37,751 nt of DNA from positions 1 to 37,751 of the forward strand of contig CAXKVR010000547.1 of NCBI GenBank assembly GCA_964058845.1, read 5' to 3'. The stretch's first letter is position 1; the number at the start of each line of letters is the position of its first letter. This document shows positions 20,500 through 32,639 of this stretch, one piece after another. The notes below the pieces were generated by a model that saw only the letters and a list, made by a program, of their open reading frames with translations, was not told the origin of the DNA and ran no database searches. The translations under genes and the position numbers were made by a program. This DNA comes from Carex sylvatica. Its lineage: Eukaryota; Streptophyta; Magnoliopsida; Poales; Cyperaceae.

Positions 20500-21892
20500 T
20501 GTTAAAATATAGCGGTTAGTTTCAAATTGTAACGGCTAATTGTAATTAATAGACTAGGAGTTAGTGGTTAGGGTTTAGAAGTTAGTAGTTAGTGATTGTA
20601 ACTAATAAATTAGGAAATAGTGCAACGGCTATTTTTTTTAATTTCTTTACAAATAGAGACACATGTAAAGCAAATACTAAGATTACAATAATAAATGTTA
20701 TGCTAAGTGCACCACTAATTGCTCTAAAAATTGAAAATAATCACAATAAAAAGTAAATAGATGAGTTTAGAGAAATTTGACACGCGATAACGGAGTTCGG
20801 CAAATCAAAGGCCCACGACTCCGGAGCGTCGCAACCTCATCTAGGTGCGTCTTTCTATACTCAACGAGAAATGATTACAACTTGTGAACCGGTGAGCTCT
20901 TACAAAACCTTCGGGAAGTAACACGGCCAACTCAAAGAGAGAACAAGGTCTCAAGTTTAGAATTTCAAGAGAAACACTCTAACCTAATCTCACTCAAGAT
21001 TAGTAAAGTGGGTTTGAGGTTGTTTGGGAGATATTGAAGTTTTAAGCTCAATCAACAATGGAGGAAGCAAGCTCACATAAAAATCTTTTTTTAAAATATT
21101 AGGATCAGCTGGGATTTTTTGTGGGAAAGAGACACCACTCCTCTATTTATAGAGACAGCTTTAGAAATAGCAATTTGACTTAAAATGTTACCAAGATTTT
21201 ATTAAACGTTACAACGTTTTAGTTCAAAATTCAAATTATGTTTTCTTTTTATGCAAAATTGATCAAATCGTTACCAACGATTGTAAAACATTATGTAATG
21301 CTTTGTACCGTAAAAACTTGATAACAAATAAGAATATCTGAAACTTGAATTTAATTAAAATGTTACAACTTTTATCAAACGTTACAACTCTGATTTAATT
21401 AAATCATTGTAACGATTGACAAACGTTACCAACATTTGTAATTCAATCTGAGTTTGTTCTAACTGTGCTTCAGCATTTCCGACAGGCTGAAATTGTTATA
21501 ACATTTTATAAACTTTACGAACGTTTTAAATTTCTTCTGAGTTTGATTAAATTATTTCTTTAGCGTTTCTGGCAGGATGAAAACGTTACAACGTTTTACA
21601 AACGTTACCAACGTTTATCCCTGTTTAAACAATATCAAACTAATTTTACCAAGTTTAAGATTTTACAATTTGTATTCTTGATAAGTGTCCTCATGATTTC
21701 TTCAATTCAAGTATTTCATATTACAATTTCATTTGACTTGAACATGCATATCTTTCAAAAATATAAGAAACCGTAAAATTCAATAATTGTATGTTTTTGT
21801 AAATTAGTCAAATAGACAAAAAAAAATTATTGCTACAACAATAATAAATTGTTTTCTTGAATCTCTTCTCTCTTGTCTTATAAAAAATAACA
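20500..21892 (+). mobile_element. Solo LTR, family 2 (copy A)
   Basis: Begins TGTTAAAATATAGCGG and ends AAAAAATAACA, flanked by perfect TGGAG duplications (20495-20499 and 21893-21897). It is about 1.39 kb and non-coding. The segment GAGTTCGGCAAATCAAAGGC at about 20795 resembles a TTCGGC...CCTACG module common in plant retrotransposon LTRs. The second half repeats AACGTT/ACGTTAC motifs. Superfamily not assigned. Confidence 0.8.
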
Positions 21893-22120
21893 TGGAGACA
21901 AAATTATATGCTATTTTAAGTTTTAGATAGATAGAAAACTACTTGATCTGAAAATATATTATAGATCATTTAAAAACAGTGATTTTTTATCTATTTAAAA
22001 AATATTTGTTTTTCCAAAAATCGTAAATTTGGTTTCCGAATACATTTCTGTATGGAGATCATATTTAAAAGTTTAAATTAAACTTTGAAAATAAAAATAT
22101 AAATTCATAACACATGTAGA

Positions 22121-22692
22121 TAGGGGTGATTAATGAGCATGAGCGAGTTAGAGTATGCTCATGCTCGCTCATTTAGTAAATGAGCGAGTTGGTAATTGAG
22201 CGAGTTTAAGCGAGTTGATAAATGAGCGAGTCGGAAATGAGCGAGTTTTTAATGAGCAAGTTATGAGCGGCTCACGAGTTATGAGTACTAAAATTTAATA
22301 AATTATCATAATTCATTTAAATAAAATATAATAAAAATCCAACAAAAATAGAATCATATTACAAAAATCAACAGTATCATCAATACTTCAATAGTGATAC
22401 TTTTACAACTATCGTCCAACAAACAACAATGAATGTATGATGAAACTATGAATATTACACAGGATTTAATGAGGCAATGCTGATGTGGCAGAAATTTATT
22501 TGGAATTGAATGTGGCAGGGATTAAATGTGGCAAATCCTAAATGAGCGAGTTATGAGCGAGTTGAGACATGCTCATGCTCGCTTATTTAATAAATAAGCG
22601 AGTTGTTAATGAGCGAATTTAAGCGAATTGATAAATGAACGAGTTTAAGTGAGCATTTAATAAGCGAGTTATGAGCAATTTACTTACCCCTA
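22121..22692. mobile_element. hAT-like miniature element rich in GAGCGAGTT (copy A)
   Basis: Terminal TAGGGGTGATTAATGAGC at the left and ...TTACTTACCCCTA at the right are imperfect inverted repeats. They are flanked by 8-bp duplications CATGTAGA (22113-22120) and CATATAGA (22693-22700). An 8-bp TSD with TAGGGGTG-type ends fits the hAT superfamily. The interior holds many GAGCGAGTT/GCTCGCTCA units and no transposase. Confidence 0.75.
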
Positions 22693-22733
22693 CATATAGA
22701 TGCACAATCAGCATATTACCATGTATAGCCTCA

Positions 22734-23556
22734 GTCATATTCATAGCCTATGCTTAAAATAGAAGACTTTGTAACTGATAAAAATTAACTAGGGAATATA
22801 GTTCAATATTATGGTCCCCAACTTCCAACTAGACGTACACCAGCTATTTATTACTTTTAATTGCACGGCCCTGCAAGTCAATTATTATTATTTATTTATT
22901 TTAAAAGCCAAGGCCCTTTCCATTAAATATGAAATTATAATTACGTGACCAGTTAGACTAAAATAGAAACTTTTGTGCTGCACCAAACAATCTGCAAGTC
23001 AACTATAAATTGACATGATGAATATATGCATGGCAACGTTCCCCATTACTTGACTTCATCAGAAAAGAAAATTAGATATGATCTTGACCATTTGCTTTAC
23101 TATGAACGGTCATATCTGAAATCTTAGACGAAACTATATATCCAAAATTTCTCTTATATTATATATTTCAAGAAGAACTAGGTGTGAAAACGGAGCGGAT
23201 ATATACGGAGCCGACAGTGGTAAAACCATATCTATATTTGTTTTTTATTTTTTTGGATACGGATACAGAGGAAATATCAGATGAATACGGTGTGATCCGA
23301 ATTTGAATTTGATTGATATTTATAAAAAATATTAAAAAATACTAAAAATATTAATATTTATCTTATTATAATAGTGAATAACATAAATATTTCATAATAT
23401 ATATTAAAATATATGGTATATATCTACATATACGGATAATTGAAACCTAAAATCATACCAGTATTCTTATTCACACAGATATTCAGATATCAGATATCCA
23501 CATCTAAGTTTTTAAATATGAATCAGTTATTATCCATACCGATTTCACCCCCAGGA
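22734..23556. other. Flank of the Pack-CACTA within copy A
   Basis: AT-rich, shared with 31965-32639 apart from about 0.17 kb present only here. No gene. AT-only runs and ATATAC-type simple repeats dominate 23330-23430. Confidence 0.4.
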
Positions 23557-24129
23557 CACTAGTGGAGAAACTGGAATTAGGATCGGCCTATCTAGATCGG
23601 TTATTATCAAAACACAGATACTAAGACGTATCTGGATCGGTTAATTGCAAAAATCCGATCCTAAAAACTATCAGGATCGGTTATTATGAAAAACTGATCC
23701 TAATGTATACACATTTTGATCGATTTTTTATAATAACCGATCCTAATACATCATAGTATTAGGATCAGTTATTATAAAGAACTGATCCTAATATATGCAC
23801 AAATAAGATCGGTTCTTTATAAAAACCAATCATTATAGTATTAGAATCGGTTATTATAAAAAACCAATCCAAATGTGCATACATTAGGATAAAAAAAAAG
23901 AATTAGAATCGGTTGATTCAAATAATCGATCCTAATTAGTACTATTAGGATTGGTTATTCACTTATTTGAAACAACCGATCCTAATTCTTTTTTTTATCC
24001 TATTGTATGCACAATTGGATCGGTTGTTTATAATAACCGATCCTAATACTATTTGGATCGGTTATTTAGTAAAACTGATCTTAATAGATTATAATCTGGT
24101 TCCGTTGTAGTTATTAACGGATCCTAATG

Positions 24130-24340
24130 GTAATTTGGCGTTATTATTTTTATTTTCCGCCTCTGGTCCCTCAGTCTCTATCTTCTCTCCCTTCAAAATT
24201 AAGCCCTATGTCTCTCCCTTCTCTCCCTTCAAAATTAAACCCACCGTTTCTCTCCCTCCGTCTCTTCCTTCAAAATTAAACTCTCTCTTCTCTCAATCTC
24301 TGTGTGTCTCTCTCTGTGTGTGCTTGTTTTAAACCCTTTT
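24130..24340 (+). repeat. CT-rich leader with tandem TCTCCCTTCAAAATTAA units (copy A)
   Basis: Four imperfect units of about 26-30 bp, each with a CTCTCCCTTC-type run followed by AAAATTAA, precede a (TC)n/(TG)n tract. The block sits between the left subterminal repeats and the captured exon. It could be the 5' UTR of the captured gene or of a former transposase gene; which one is unresolved. Confidence 0.55.
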
Positions 24341-24366
24341 AGTCTGCTCGGTGTTCAAGACCTCTC

Positions 24367-24686
24367 GGTCGCATCTTAGTATGGCGAGACTACCGTGGTG
24401 ATGTCTCGTCTATTCAAGCCGAGCAATTCTTCCCGAAGTTAATTGAAAAAGAGGTGTGTTCTTCTTTACCCTTTCGGATTCGATTGCTCAACTTAAGATC
24501 TAATTGCATGCAAACACCCTTTCTAACCAAGCATTACCATGTAATGGCAAGGTACAAAGTTTATATTTAATTGTGATTTTCTTTTTGTAGGTATTCAAGC
24601 ATTATTTTGAAGAACTAGAGGAAGAATCTCTTAGAGATAACTTTGTCGTAATGATAATTTTGTGTTCAATTAAAGAATGGATATGA
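24367..24686 (+). pseudogene. Captured AP-1 adaptor mu-subunit exon fragments (copy A)
   Basis: Two exon-like pieces lie inside a CACTA transposon. Piece 1 (24367-24453) encodes GRILVWRDYRGDV followed by QAEQFFPKLIEKE; piece 2 (24591-24650) encodes VFKHYFEELEEE followed by SLRDNFVV. Both match the N-terminal longin-like domain of the medium (mu) chain of the AP-1 clathrin adaptor, which works in trans-Golgi sorting. The 137-bp gap (24454-24590) starts with GT and ends with TTTTTGTAG and joins two phase-0 ends, so splicing would keep the frame but skip the roughly 45 residues that normally separate these pieces. After the second piece the frame reads MIILCSIKEWI and stops at 24684-24686. No in-frame ATG precedes piece 1 and an in-frame TAG lies just upstream, so a functional subunit is excluded. 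The AP-2 mu chain fits much less well. Confidence 0.8.
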
Positions 24687-25151
24687 TTGTAGGATCATGA
24701 GTCATATATGAGTACTCTTGAAATTGATATGGGTTCAATTAATAATTTTTGTTTTCTTGTTTGTTTTCCATTTTTTATTGAAACTAAGTCTATGTCAAAA
24801 TAGATTGATTAAAATGAGAGTTAATTTCTCATTTCTGGATTTAAATTTCTTGTTATAATATTTAATGCATTATATTTGGATTCACAAAATGGTAGTTCTG
24901 AAAGAAAAGAAAAAAAAAGAATTTGGATCGATTGTTTCAAATAATCAATCCGAATAGTACTAATTAGGATCGGTTATTTGAAACAACCGATCCTAATTCC
25001 TTTTTTTTTTGGCAGAAACTAGAATTAGGATTAGTTGTTTCAAATAACTGATCCTAATTAGTACTATCAAGATTGATTATTTGAAACAACTAATCCTAAT
25101 TCAAAATTTTAGGATCTGTTCTTTAATTGACCCAGATTAGTGTAGTATTAG

Positions 25152-27960
25152 TGTCACATCCCACGGCCACAGGTCGTGACAGGGCCCCACCGTAAGCATA
25201 CAAATCCGTGTATACTTACAAGGCAATCAAATACACTTGATTAATTCACAAAAAAATAACATAAAAACATGTTCATATATAAGAATCCGAGTACACGAGA
25301 CTGTTAAAAGTATAACACATCAAGGTATCTCATAGGGATACCAACCATCCGGTAAGATCTAGAGAGCTATACAACAAAGTAATAATATATACACATCTCT
25401 AGTCTAACTACAAAATAACACTACAGTCATATAGGAGCATATACCAAAAGCCTACTACTCGCGTGCCTCGCCGAAATCAGTCGCACCAAAATCTGTCAAA
25501 GAACCCAAAGGGTGGGGTGAGAATAATTTCTCAGTGCGAATTTGCCACAATCAGGTTATTCGACTTGCAATCAGATTCCATTTTCAAAAATGAAACCCAT
25601 ACAATAGCACATTAACAGATTCATATTCATAAATAAAAGGAATGAATATGCTTGACAAAAATAATCAAATGAATTGCAATTAACGGAGTTTCCAAGATGA
25701 AGTTCAAACAAACACACATTTGGCTTAACTCATATTATTAGGGCTTGTAGCACCTACAGATATTCAACTGAGCTGGACCATTTATCTGACCCTCATCTGT
25801 AGTGTTACTGATACCTACCGACGTTCCACCGAGCTGGACCCTTTATCTGATACCCATCTGTAGCTGCTTGGCTTAACCATTTACTAAGGTTTGGTTCAAA
25901 GTCATAAAAAAAAAATGAAAATTCACTTCTGATAATTCAAAATGTCGTAATATTCAATTGATCGTCCAAATGCATTAACACACAGGCTAATACCCCCGAG
26001 CCACAAACGTTACACACTTGTCACCCATAATTTCAATCCACATATAAATATCGGCACCCACTCCTCGTCCCAACCGGTACTGAAAAACTATGAGGGTCAT
26101 TCACCTAATGCACCATAAGGATCCTGGGATCAAAGTCAGCTATATAGCTCAACTTTGCAAATTCGTTCACATATACTTTCTCCATTCACATATCATCAAT
26201 TCGTGACGACTTTCAACCATAATCAAATCACAACATAACAATTCAATTGACAACCATACGAATATGCAAATCAACTATATCACAACAATTCGGTTCTAAA
26301 TTGATTGGGTCATGCACATAAATTCACACCATTCTAATTATGCAACAATCAAACATACAACATGAATTTTAAATTATGCAAGAATCAAGTATTCAACATG
26401 ACAATCGAGAAAGAATTTAATTTTTAAAAATGAAACATCAAACATGTCCAAGAACTCCACACCTGATTACGAAGAGCTTATCGCATAATTATGGTTCGGA
26501 CATCTCAAATGGTCCCACGAAGTCTTGCTCAACCGAGCCTACACATATATTACATATATATTTGGTTTAATCCTGGTTCAATGGTCGACATGCTTACTCG
26601 AGTTATTTTAGTTGCTTATACTTTCCTTAACTGATTCCGTATATTTTGATATTGATTCTTTTTATTCTTCTTTCTTACTTAAGAATCACTAAATTAACAC
26701 ACTTTACATCTGGGTCCTCTAAACAATACACAATTCTAATTAAATTAATTTGTAGGTATACCCATTTACCGTCTCACTACTTTGGTTCTTGCAACAATTC
26801 AATTTCTCGATTACTTAAACCCTAATTTGACCAAAAGTCGAAATAAATTCTAGATTTCAAAGATAGAGAGAGGGACTTACCGATTTCACTTCTATTTTAT
26901 TGGATTGGACTAAACAATAACAATTCTTCCCTAATTTTGAATTTGAGCAAAACCCTAAAATAGGAATTCAACTTCGAGATGAAATCGGGAAAATAATCGT
27001 CACATTAATAACAGTGATGCTCTATCTCACATTAATAACAGTGATGCTCAAGGGAGATAGATTACTAATAATTTAAACACAAATCTCTGGTTTAGAGCAA
27101 AAACTGTAACAATGGTGAAATTTAAATTTTTGAGAAAAGAGATGAGAGAAGGGAATACCGAATGGGAGAGCTAGATGAGATAAGCAACCAGTTTCTCGCT
27201 CTTTCCTTCGATTTCTCACGAGCTTTGATGGATTTTAGAGGGAGGGAAGAGATTTCTCTCTTTTCTTCTCTCTTTTGTAGAACACACAAGAGGCAAGGGG
27301 AAAGGACGGAGAGAAAGAGAGAAAAGAGGGCCACAAAAATTTGGAAATTTTTATCAAATAACCCTCCAGTGCGGACTCACTTCCAGTGCGGGTCAGTCAC
27401 CCGCACTCAGCACTTAGACAGGTATAACGACTTTAGCAAAACACAGAAACTCATGAGTACGGACCCACTCATATCCAGTGTGGACGCACTTAATACTTAG
27501 TCAAATTTTCCATCAAATCGGCACTTCATAGAAAATATCTGAGGCTAATGCGTCTGCATTCAAATTCAGTGCGGGTCAACTCATCCGCACTCAGTACTTA
27601 GCAGATTTCGAGAAATTCAAGTCAACACAGAAATTTCATGAGTGCATACGCACTCATATTCAGTGCGAACACACTCGTATAAATTCAGAAATTAACAAAA
27701 AGGAAACTGGAGTCATTACGGATTAGCCATCTACACTCACCACCAGTGCGGACGCACTGGACCTGTAGGCAGTCAGAATTTCATGTTTTCGATGTCGTTT
27801 CAATTTTTAGCAAACTCGGGACATATTTTAATGTCAACATTGGACTTGTTTATCTAGGGAAGCATTATTTTAAATTTAAATTCCTATTTCGTGAGTAAGA
27901 TTTTTTATTTTTGTTTTAAAAATATTCAAAATTTTATTGTTAAGATTTCTTAATGTAACA
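25152..27960 (+). mobile_element. Solo LTR, family 1, nested in CACTA copy A
   Basis: The sequence begins TGTCACATCCCACGGCC and ends TTAATGTAACA. It is flanked by perfect 5-bp duplications ATTAG at 25147-25151 and 27961-27965, and no internal coding domain is present. It is the reverse complement, diverged, of the LTRs at 1217-3979 and 5394-8325. The 5' end resembles those of many plant Ty3-type LTRs, so I take this orientation as sense; that is inference. It contains the AGTGCGG/CCGCACT dyad array (27365-27770) and a 27-bp tandem duplication at 27001-27050. Confidence 0.85.
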
Positions 27961-28165
27961 ATTAGTATCGCTTTGATCAAGATCGATTAAATTCTGATCT
28001 TAATTAATGTGCATAAATAACCGATCATAATTTCAGTTTTTCCACTCGTGAGAAGAATCCATCAATATTTAAGCAATTGGTCCCCGAGGTTTTGTTCGTA
28101 GTTAGACTTCATTGGAGAGTTATATGCAATATTGTCAATCTCATTTTTTTTCAAATTGAATAGAA

Positions 28166-28501
28166 GAGTAATGCTATGGTAATATCCGTATTATAGATTA
28201 ACTCATATTAATGAATTTATATTTTTATTATTAAAGTTCAAACAGTTAGAGAGCACAGTTTAATTTTTTTTTTAGAATTTAAGTACTTTTTAAATAGATA
28301 GAAAATTATAGTTTTTAAAATGGTTCAGAATATTCAAATCATCTGAAAACACAACAAAAAGAATTTAAAAAATATAAAATTTGACTACTTGAAGATCATG
28401 TTGAATAATTCATATTAAATATTTAGACTTTAAAAATAAAGATGTAAGTTTATATCACCGATCATTGTGTAACGTGCATAGTACCAAATTAAGCCTCACT
28501 C
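28166..28501. mobile_element. Related foldback element, uninterrupted
   Basis: Left GAGTAATGCTATGGTAATATC, right ...GCATAGTACCAAATTAAGCCTCACTC. The termini are imperfect inverted repeats similar to those of the interrupted element at 20398-22733. AT-rich and non-coding. Confidence 0.4.
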
Positions 28502-28744
28502 TAAAGGGAGCATTTTGGGTGTGATGCCCATCGGACTCGAATTTGAGTATGATAGATTCTTTGTCTGTTTGATCAGCTTTAAGATATGTGCACACAAATA
28601 TAAAAGTAGATGTGCATACATATTGAAGCGGTATGCATGAATTTTAATGCGAATCAGATGAACGAGGAACTCGTCGGATTCAAATTGAGTCTGATGAGCA
28701 TTAGGCACAAATTGCTCCCTAATGGACATTTAGAGTCTGCTTTT
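28498..28744. repeat. Imperfect foldback repeat of about 245 bp
   Basis: The left arm (ACTCTAAAGGGAGCATTTTG, then ATCGGACTCGAATTTGAG) is an imperfect reverse complement of the right arm, which ends CATTTAGAGTCTGCT. The right arm also occurs at 14697-14845 next to the LINE fragment, so this is a dispersed family. Confidence 0.55.
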
Positions 28745-29870
28745 GAGTTTAAAAAAAAAAAAAAGAGGAAAAAAAAAACTGAAGAGAATGTGAAGAATCA
28801 ATCCTACTTTATTTATTTTAGTGACAAAGGGTAACATTCTCTATTTGAAAAGTTGTGAGATCGAAATTCATATGAGAAATTCTTTATAAACAGTAGTGAA
28901 TGTTGGTAGACCAAATATTATTAATCTTTCAATATATAAAAAAAAAAAAAACTAAAGAGAAAGTTGAATTTTTCTTGTCATTTAAATTAAGAGGGAATTA
29001 ATATTGAAGAAAATGAATAGATAATTTCTCTCTATTCACTTTCTCTCGCCTTCTTTCACTTTCTACAACTTGGTAGTAATTTGATGTATCTCTTCCCCTC
29101 TACTCTGTTTTTCCCTAGTATCTTGAGATGTCAATTTTTGACCTGACTTGTATAGATCGATCCAATTCGATCGGTACGGGTCGATCCGAACCTACCGACG
29201 GACAAATTAATGGGTAGAATACGGGTTGGGCCCGATGAAATTCAGTTAATTATATTGAATAATTAGTGCTTTAATTCCTATAATTATCATAGGTCCCAAC
29301 TCCACGTAGAAATACCTTAAAATGTAGATACTAGCACTAATTTTAATCAATCTTGACCGGAAAAGCTTGTCCCTGGTGCTTCAGTTACGATTTATCGTGC
29401 CTTACTAGTTGATCCAATACTAATGGTCAATCAAATTATTCAAATTATTTATTTACATATAAATTAATAAATTTATATTGGTAGATATATCTTATAGGGT
29501 GAGGTTGTGTTATGCATATTGTTGATCTATATATCTATTTTCAAAATTCAAACAGTCCTTTTGAACCAATAAACATGATTTTTGTCTGAAAAATATACTT
29601 TAATATAAAATTTTACAATTTATAGAAGTTTTTAGTATTTATCTTATAGGTATAAAATCACTACTTTCATTTCGAACCATTTTGTCTAAAACATATACTT
29701 TAATATAAAATTTTACAATTTATAGAAGCTTTTTAGTATTCTTTATAGGTAGAAAATCACTATACTTTCAAATGGGTCCAGAATTTTAGATCAAGTGTTT
29801 TTCTTCCTATCTAAAAAATAATAAAAATATTTTAAAAAAATATTAATTTATTTACATGTACATTTTTATT
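28745..29870. other. Spacer between CACTA copy A and segment copy B
   Basis: Contains poly(A) runs, a GATCGATCC/GGGTCGATCC-rich patch at 29150-29235 and a tandem duplication of about 102 bp (ATATACTTTAATATAAAATT at about 29589 and 29691). No gene. Confidence 0.45.
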
Positions 29871-30151
29871 TGCCTCTTGGCCCAGCCCAAATTATTTTTC
29901 GTCAAAATCTTTCGGCCCGACCACGAGAGTTGATGCTCTCCAACTTGTTTAACAACAAGAATTAGTTTAATTACTTAAAAATATGCATTCAAAATGGAGA
30001 AATTTCTAATTTTGTCAAATGCTATCAAATACTTATATTACTTTTAAATGAGTAAGGTTATGGTAATATGCATATTACAGAGTTGTCCGTGCTAGATAGT
30101 CGATTCAAACTGTTAAACATGATTTTTATATAAAAATGTACTTAATTGGAG

Positions 30152-31542
30152 TGTTAAAATATAGCGGCTAGTTTCAAATTGTAACGGCTAATTGTAATTA
30201 ATAGGCTAGGAGTTAGTGGTTAGGGTTTAGAAGTTAGTAATTAGTGGTTGTAACTAATAAATTAGGAAATAATGCAACGGCTATGTTTTTTCATTTCTTT
30301 ACAAATAGAGACACATGTAAAGCAAATACTAAGATTATAATAATAAATGTTATGCTAAGTGCACCACTAATTACTCTAAAAATTGAAAATAATCACAATA
30401 AAAAGTAAATAGATGAGTTTAGAGAAATTTGACACGCGATAACGGAGTTCGGCAAATCAAAGGCCTACGACTTCGGAGTGTCGCAACCTCTTCTAGGTGC
30501 GTCTTTCTATACCCAACGAGAAAGGATTACAACTTGTGAACCGGTGAGCCCTTACAAAACCTTCGGGAAGTAACACGGCCAACTCAAAGAGAGAACAAGA
30601 TTTCAAGTTTAGAATTTCAAGAGAAACACTCTAAATCTCATTCTAACCTAATCTCACTCAAGATTAGTAAAGTGGGTTTGAGGTTGTTTGAGAAATATTG
30701 AAGTTTTAAGCTCAATCAACAATGGAGGAAGCAAGCTCACATAAAAATCTCTTTTTGAAATATTAGGGTCGGCTGGGATTTTTTGTGGGAAAGAGACACC
30801 ACTGCTAGCTTTAGAAATAACAATTTGACTTAAAATGTTACCAAGATTTTATAAAACGTTACAACGTTTTAGTTCAAAATTCAAATTATATTTTCTTTTT
30901 ATGCGAAATTGATCAAATCGTTACCAACGATTGTAAAATATTATGTAATGCTTTGTACCGTAAAAACTTGATAACAAATAAGAATATATGAAACTTGGAT
31001 TTAATTAAAACGTTACAACTTTTGTCAAACGTTACAACGCTGATTTAATTAAATCATTGTAACGATTGACAAACGTTACCAGCATTTGTAATTCAATCTG
31101 AGTTTGTTCCAACTGTGCTTCAGCATTTCTGACAGGCTGAAATTGTTATAACATTTTACAAACTTTACGAACGTTTTAAATTTCTTCTGAGTTTGATCAA
31201 GTTGTTTCTTCAGCGTTTCTGACAGGATGAAAATGTTACAACGTTTTACAAACGTTACCAATGTTTATCCCTGTTTAAACAATATCAAACTAATTTTACC
31301 AAGTTTAAGATTTTATAATTTGTATTCTTGATAAGTGTCCTCATGATTTCTTCAGTTCAAGTGTTTCATATTGCAATTTTATTTGACTTGAACATGCATA
31401 TCTTTCAAAAATAGAAGAAACCGTAAAATTCAATAATTCTATGTTTTTGCAAATTAGTCAAATAAACAAAAAAAAATTATTGCTACAACAATAATAAATT
31501 ATTTTCTTGAATCTATTCTCTCTTGTCTTATAAAAAATAACA
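30152..31542 (+). mobile_element. Solo LTR, family 2 (copy B)
   Basis: Same insertion as in copy A: TGTTAAAATATAGCGG to AAAAAATAACA, with TGGAG at 30147-30151 and 31543-31547. Small indels distinguish it from copy A; copy B lacks CTATTTATAGAGA-like bases near 30805 and has a short extra block near 30637. Confidence 0.8.
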
Positions 31543-31770
31543 TGGAGACAAAATTATATGTTATTTTAAGTTTTAGATAGATAGAAAATTACTTGATCTT
31601 AAAATATATTATAGATCATTTAAAAACAGTGATTTTTTATCTATTTAAAAAATATTTGTTTTTCCAAAAATCGTAAATTTGGTTTCCGAATACATTTCTG
31701 TATGGAGATCATATTTAAAAGTTTAAATTAAACTTTGAAAATAAAAATATAAATTCATAACACATGTAGA

Positions 31771-31923
31771 TAGGGGTGATTAATGAGCGAGCATGAGCGA
31801 GTTAGAGTATGCTCATGCTCGCTCATTTAGTAAATGAGCGAGTTGGTAAATGAGTGAGTTTAAGCGAGTTGATAAATGAGCGAGTCAGAAATGAGCGAGT
31901 TATGAACAATTTACTCACCTCTA
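31771..31923. mobile_element. hAT-like miniature element, internally deleted (copy B)
   Basis: Same insertion with perfect CATGTAGA duplications (31763-31770 and 31924-31931), but only 153 bp instead of 572. The missing middle is bounded by GAGCGAGT-type repeats, consistent with deletion between internal repeats. Confidence 0.75.
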
Positions 31924-32639
31924 CATGTAGATGCACAATCAGCATATTACTATGTATAGCCTCAGTCATATTCATAGTCTATGCTTAAAATAGAAGACTT
32001 TGTAACTGATAAAAATTAAGGAGGGAATATAGTTCAATCTGCATTAAATATGAAATTATAATTACGTGACCAGTTAGACTAAATAGAAACTTTTGTGCTG
32101 CACCAAACAATCTGCATGGCAACGTTCCCCATTACTTGACTTCATCAGAAAAGAAAATTAGATATGATCTTGACCATTTGCTTTACTATGAACGGTCATA
32201 TCTGAAATCTTAGACGAAAATATATATCCAAAATTTCTCTTATATTATATATTTCAAGAAGAACTAGGTGTGAAAACGGAGCGGATATATACGCAGCCGA
32301 CAGTGGTAAAACCATATCTATATTTGTTTTTTATTTTTTGGATATGGATATAGAGGGAATATCAGATGAATACGGTGTCCGAATTCGAATATGATTAGAT
32401 ATTTATGAAAAATATTAAAAAATATTAAAAAAATTAATATTTATCTTATTATAATAGTGAATAACATAAATATTTCATAATATATATTAAAATATATGGT
32501 ATATATCTACATATACGGATAATTAAAACTTAAAATCATATCAGTATTCTTATCCACACAGATATTCAGATATCAGATATCTACATCTAAGTTTTCAAAT
32601 ATGAATCTGTTATTATCCATACCGATTTCACCCCCAAGA

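Larger units (their letters stand above)
20398..22733. mobile_element. Foldback element interrupted by solo LTR 2 and the hAT-like element
   Basis: The left end GAGTAAGGTTATGGTAATATG and the right end (CATATTACCATGTATAGCCTCA) are imperfect inverted repeats. Similar termini occur at 28166-28501 and as half-copies near 29490, 35375 and 36080. With the nested insertions removed, the host unit is only a few hundred bp. No TSD was established. Confidence 0.4.
20219..25796. repeat. Segmental duplication, copy A
   Basis: Collinear with 29871-34818 in direct orientation, differing by a few bases per 60 (for example two in 20461-20520). It includes 110 bp of promoter-proximal DNA, solo LTR family 2, the hAT-like element, the CACTA element and the first 645 bp of the nested LTR. 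Copy A is about 0.6 kb longer, mainly from extra hAT-like internal repeats and a stretch near 22815-22930. Confidence 0.9.
23557..28050 (+). mobile_element. Non-autonomous Pack-CACTA transposon (copy A) with a nested solo LTR
   Basis: The left end begins CACTAGTGGAGAAACT at 23557. The right end at 28050 is, in reverse complement, CACGAGTGGAAAAACT. The outermost bases are near-identical inverted repeats, with one change in the diagnostic CACTA at the right. The flanking triplets are GGA (left) and AGA (right); the left flank of copy B is AGA, so the original TSD was probably AGA. Both subterminal zones (23570-24130; 24930-25146 plus 27966-28030) are packed with direct and inverted copies of GGATCGGTT and AACCGATCC, typical of CACTA subterminal repeats. 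Without the nested LTR the element is about 1.7 kb. It has no transposase and carries AP-1 mu exon pieces instead. Confidence 0.85.

Noticed and set aside
31076..31261. 61-aa minus-strand frame with two TFVK(R/F) type repeats
   Set aside because: It lies in the AACGTT-rich part of solo LTR family 2 and arises from its internal repetition.
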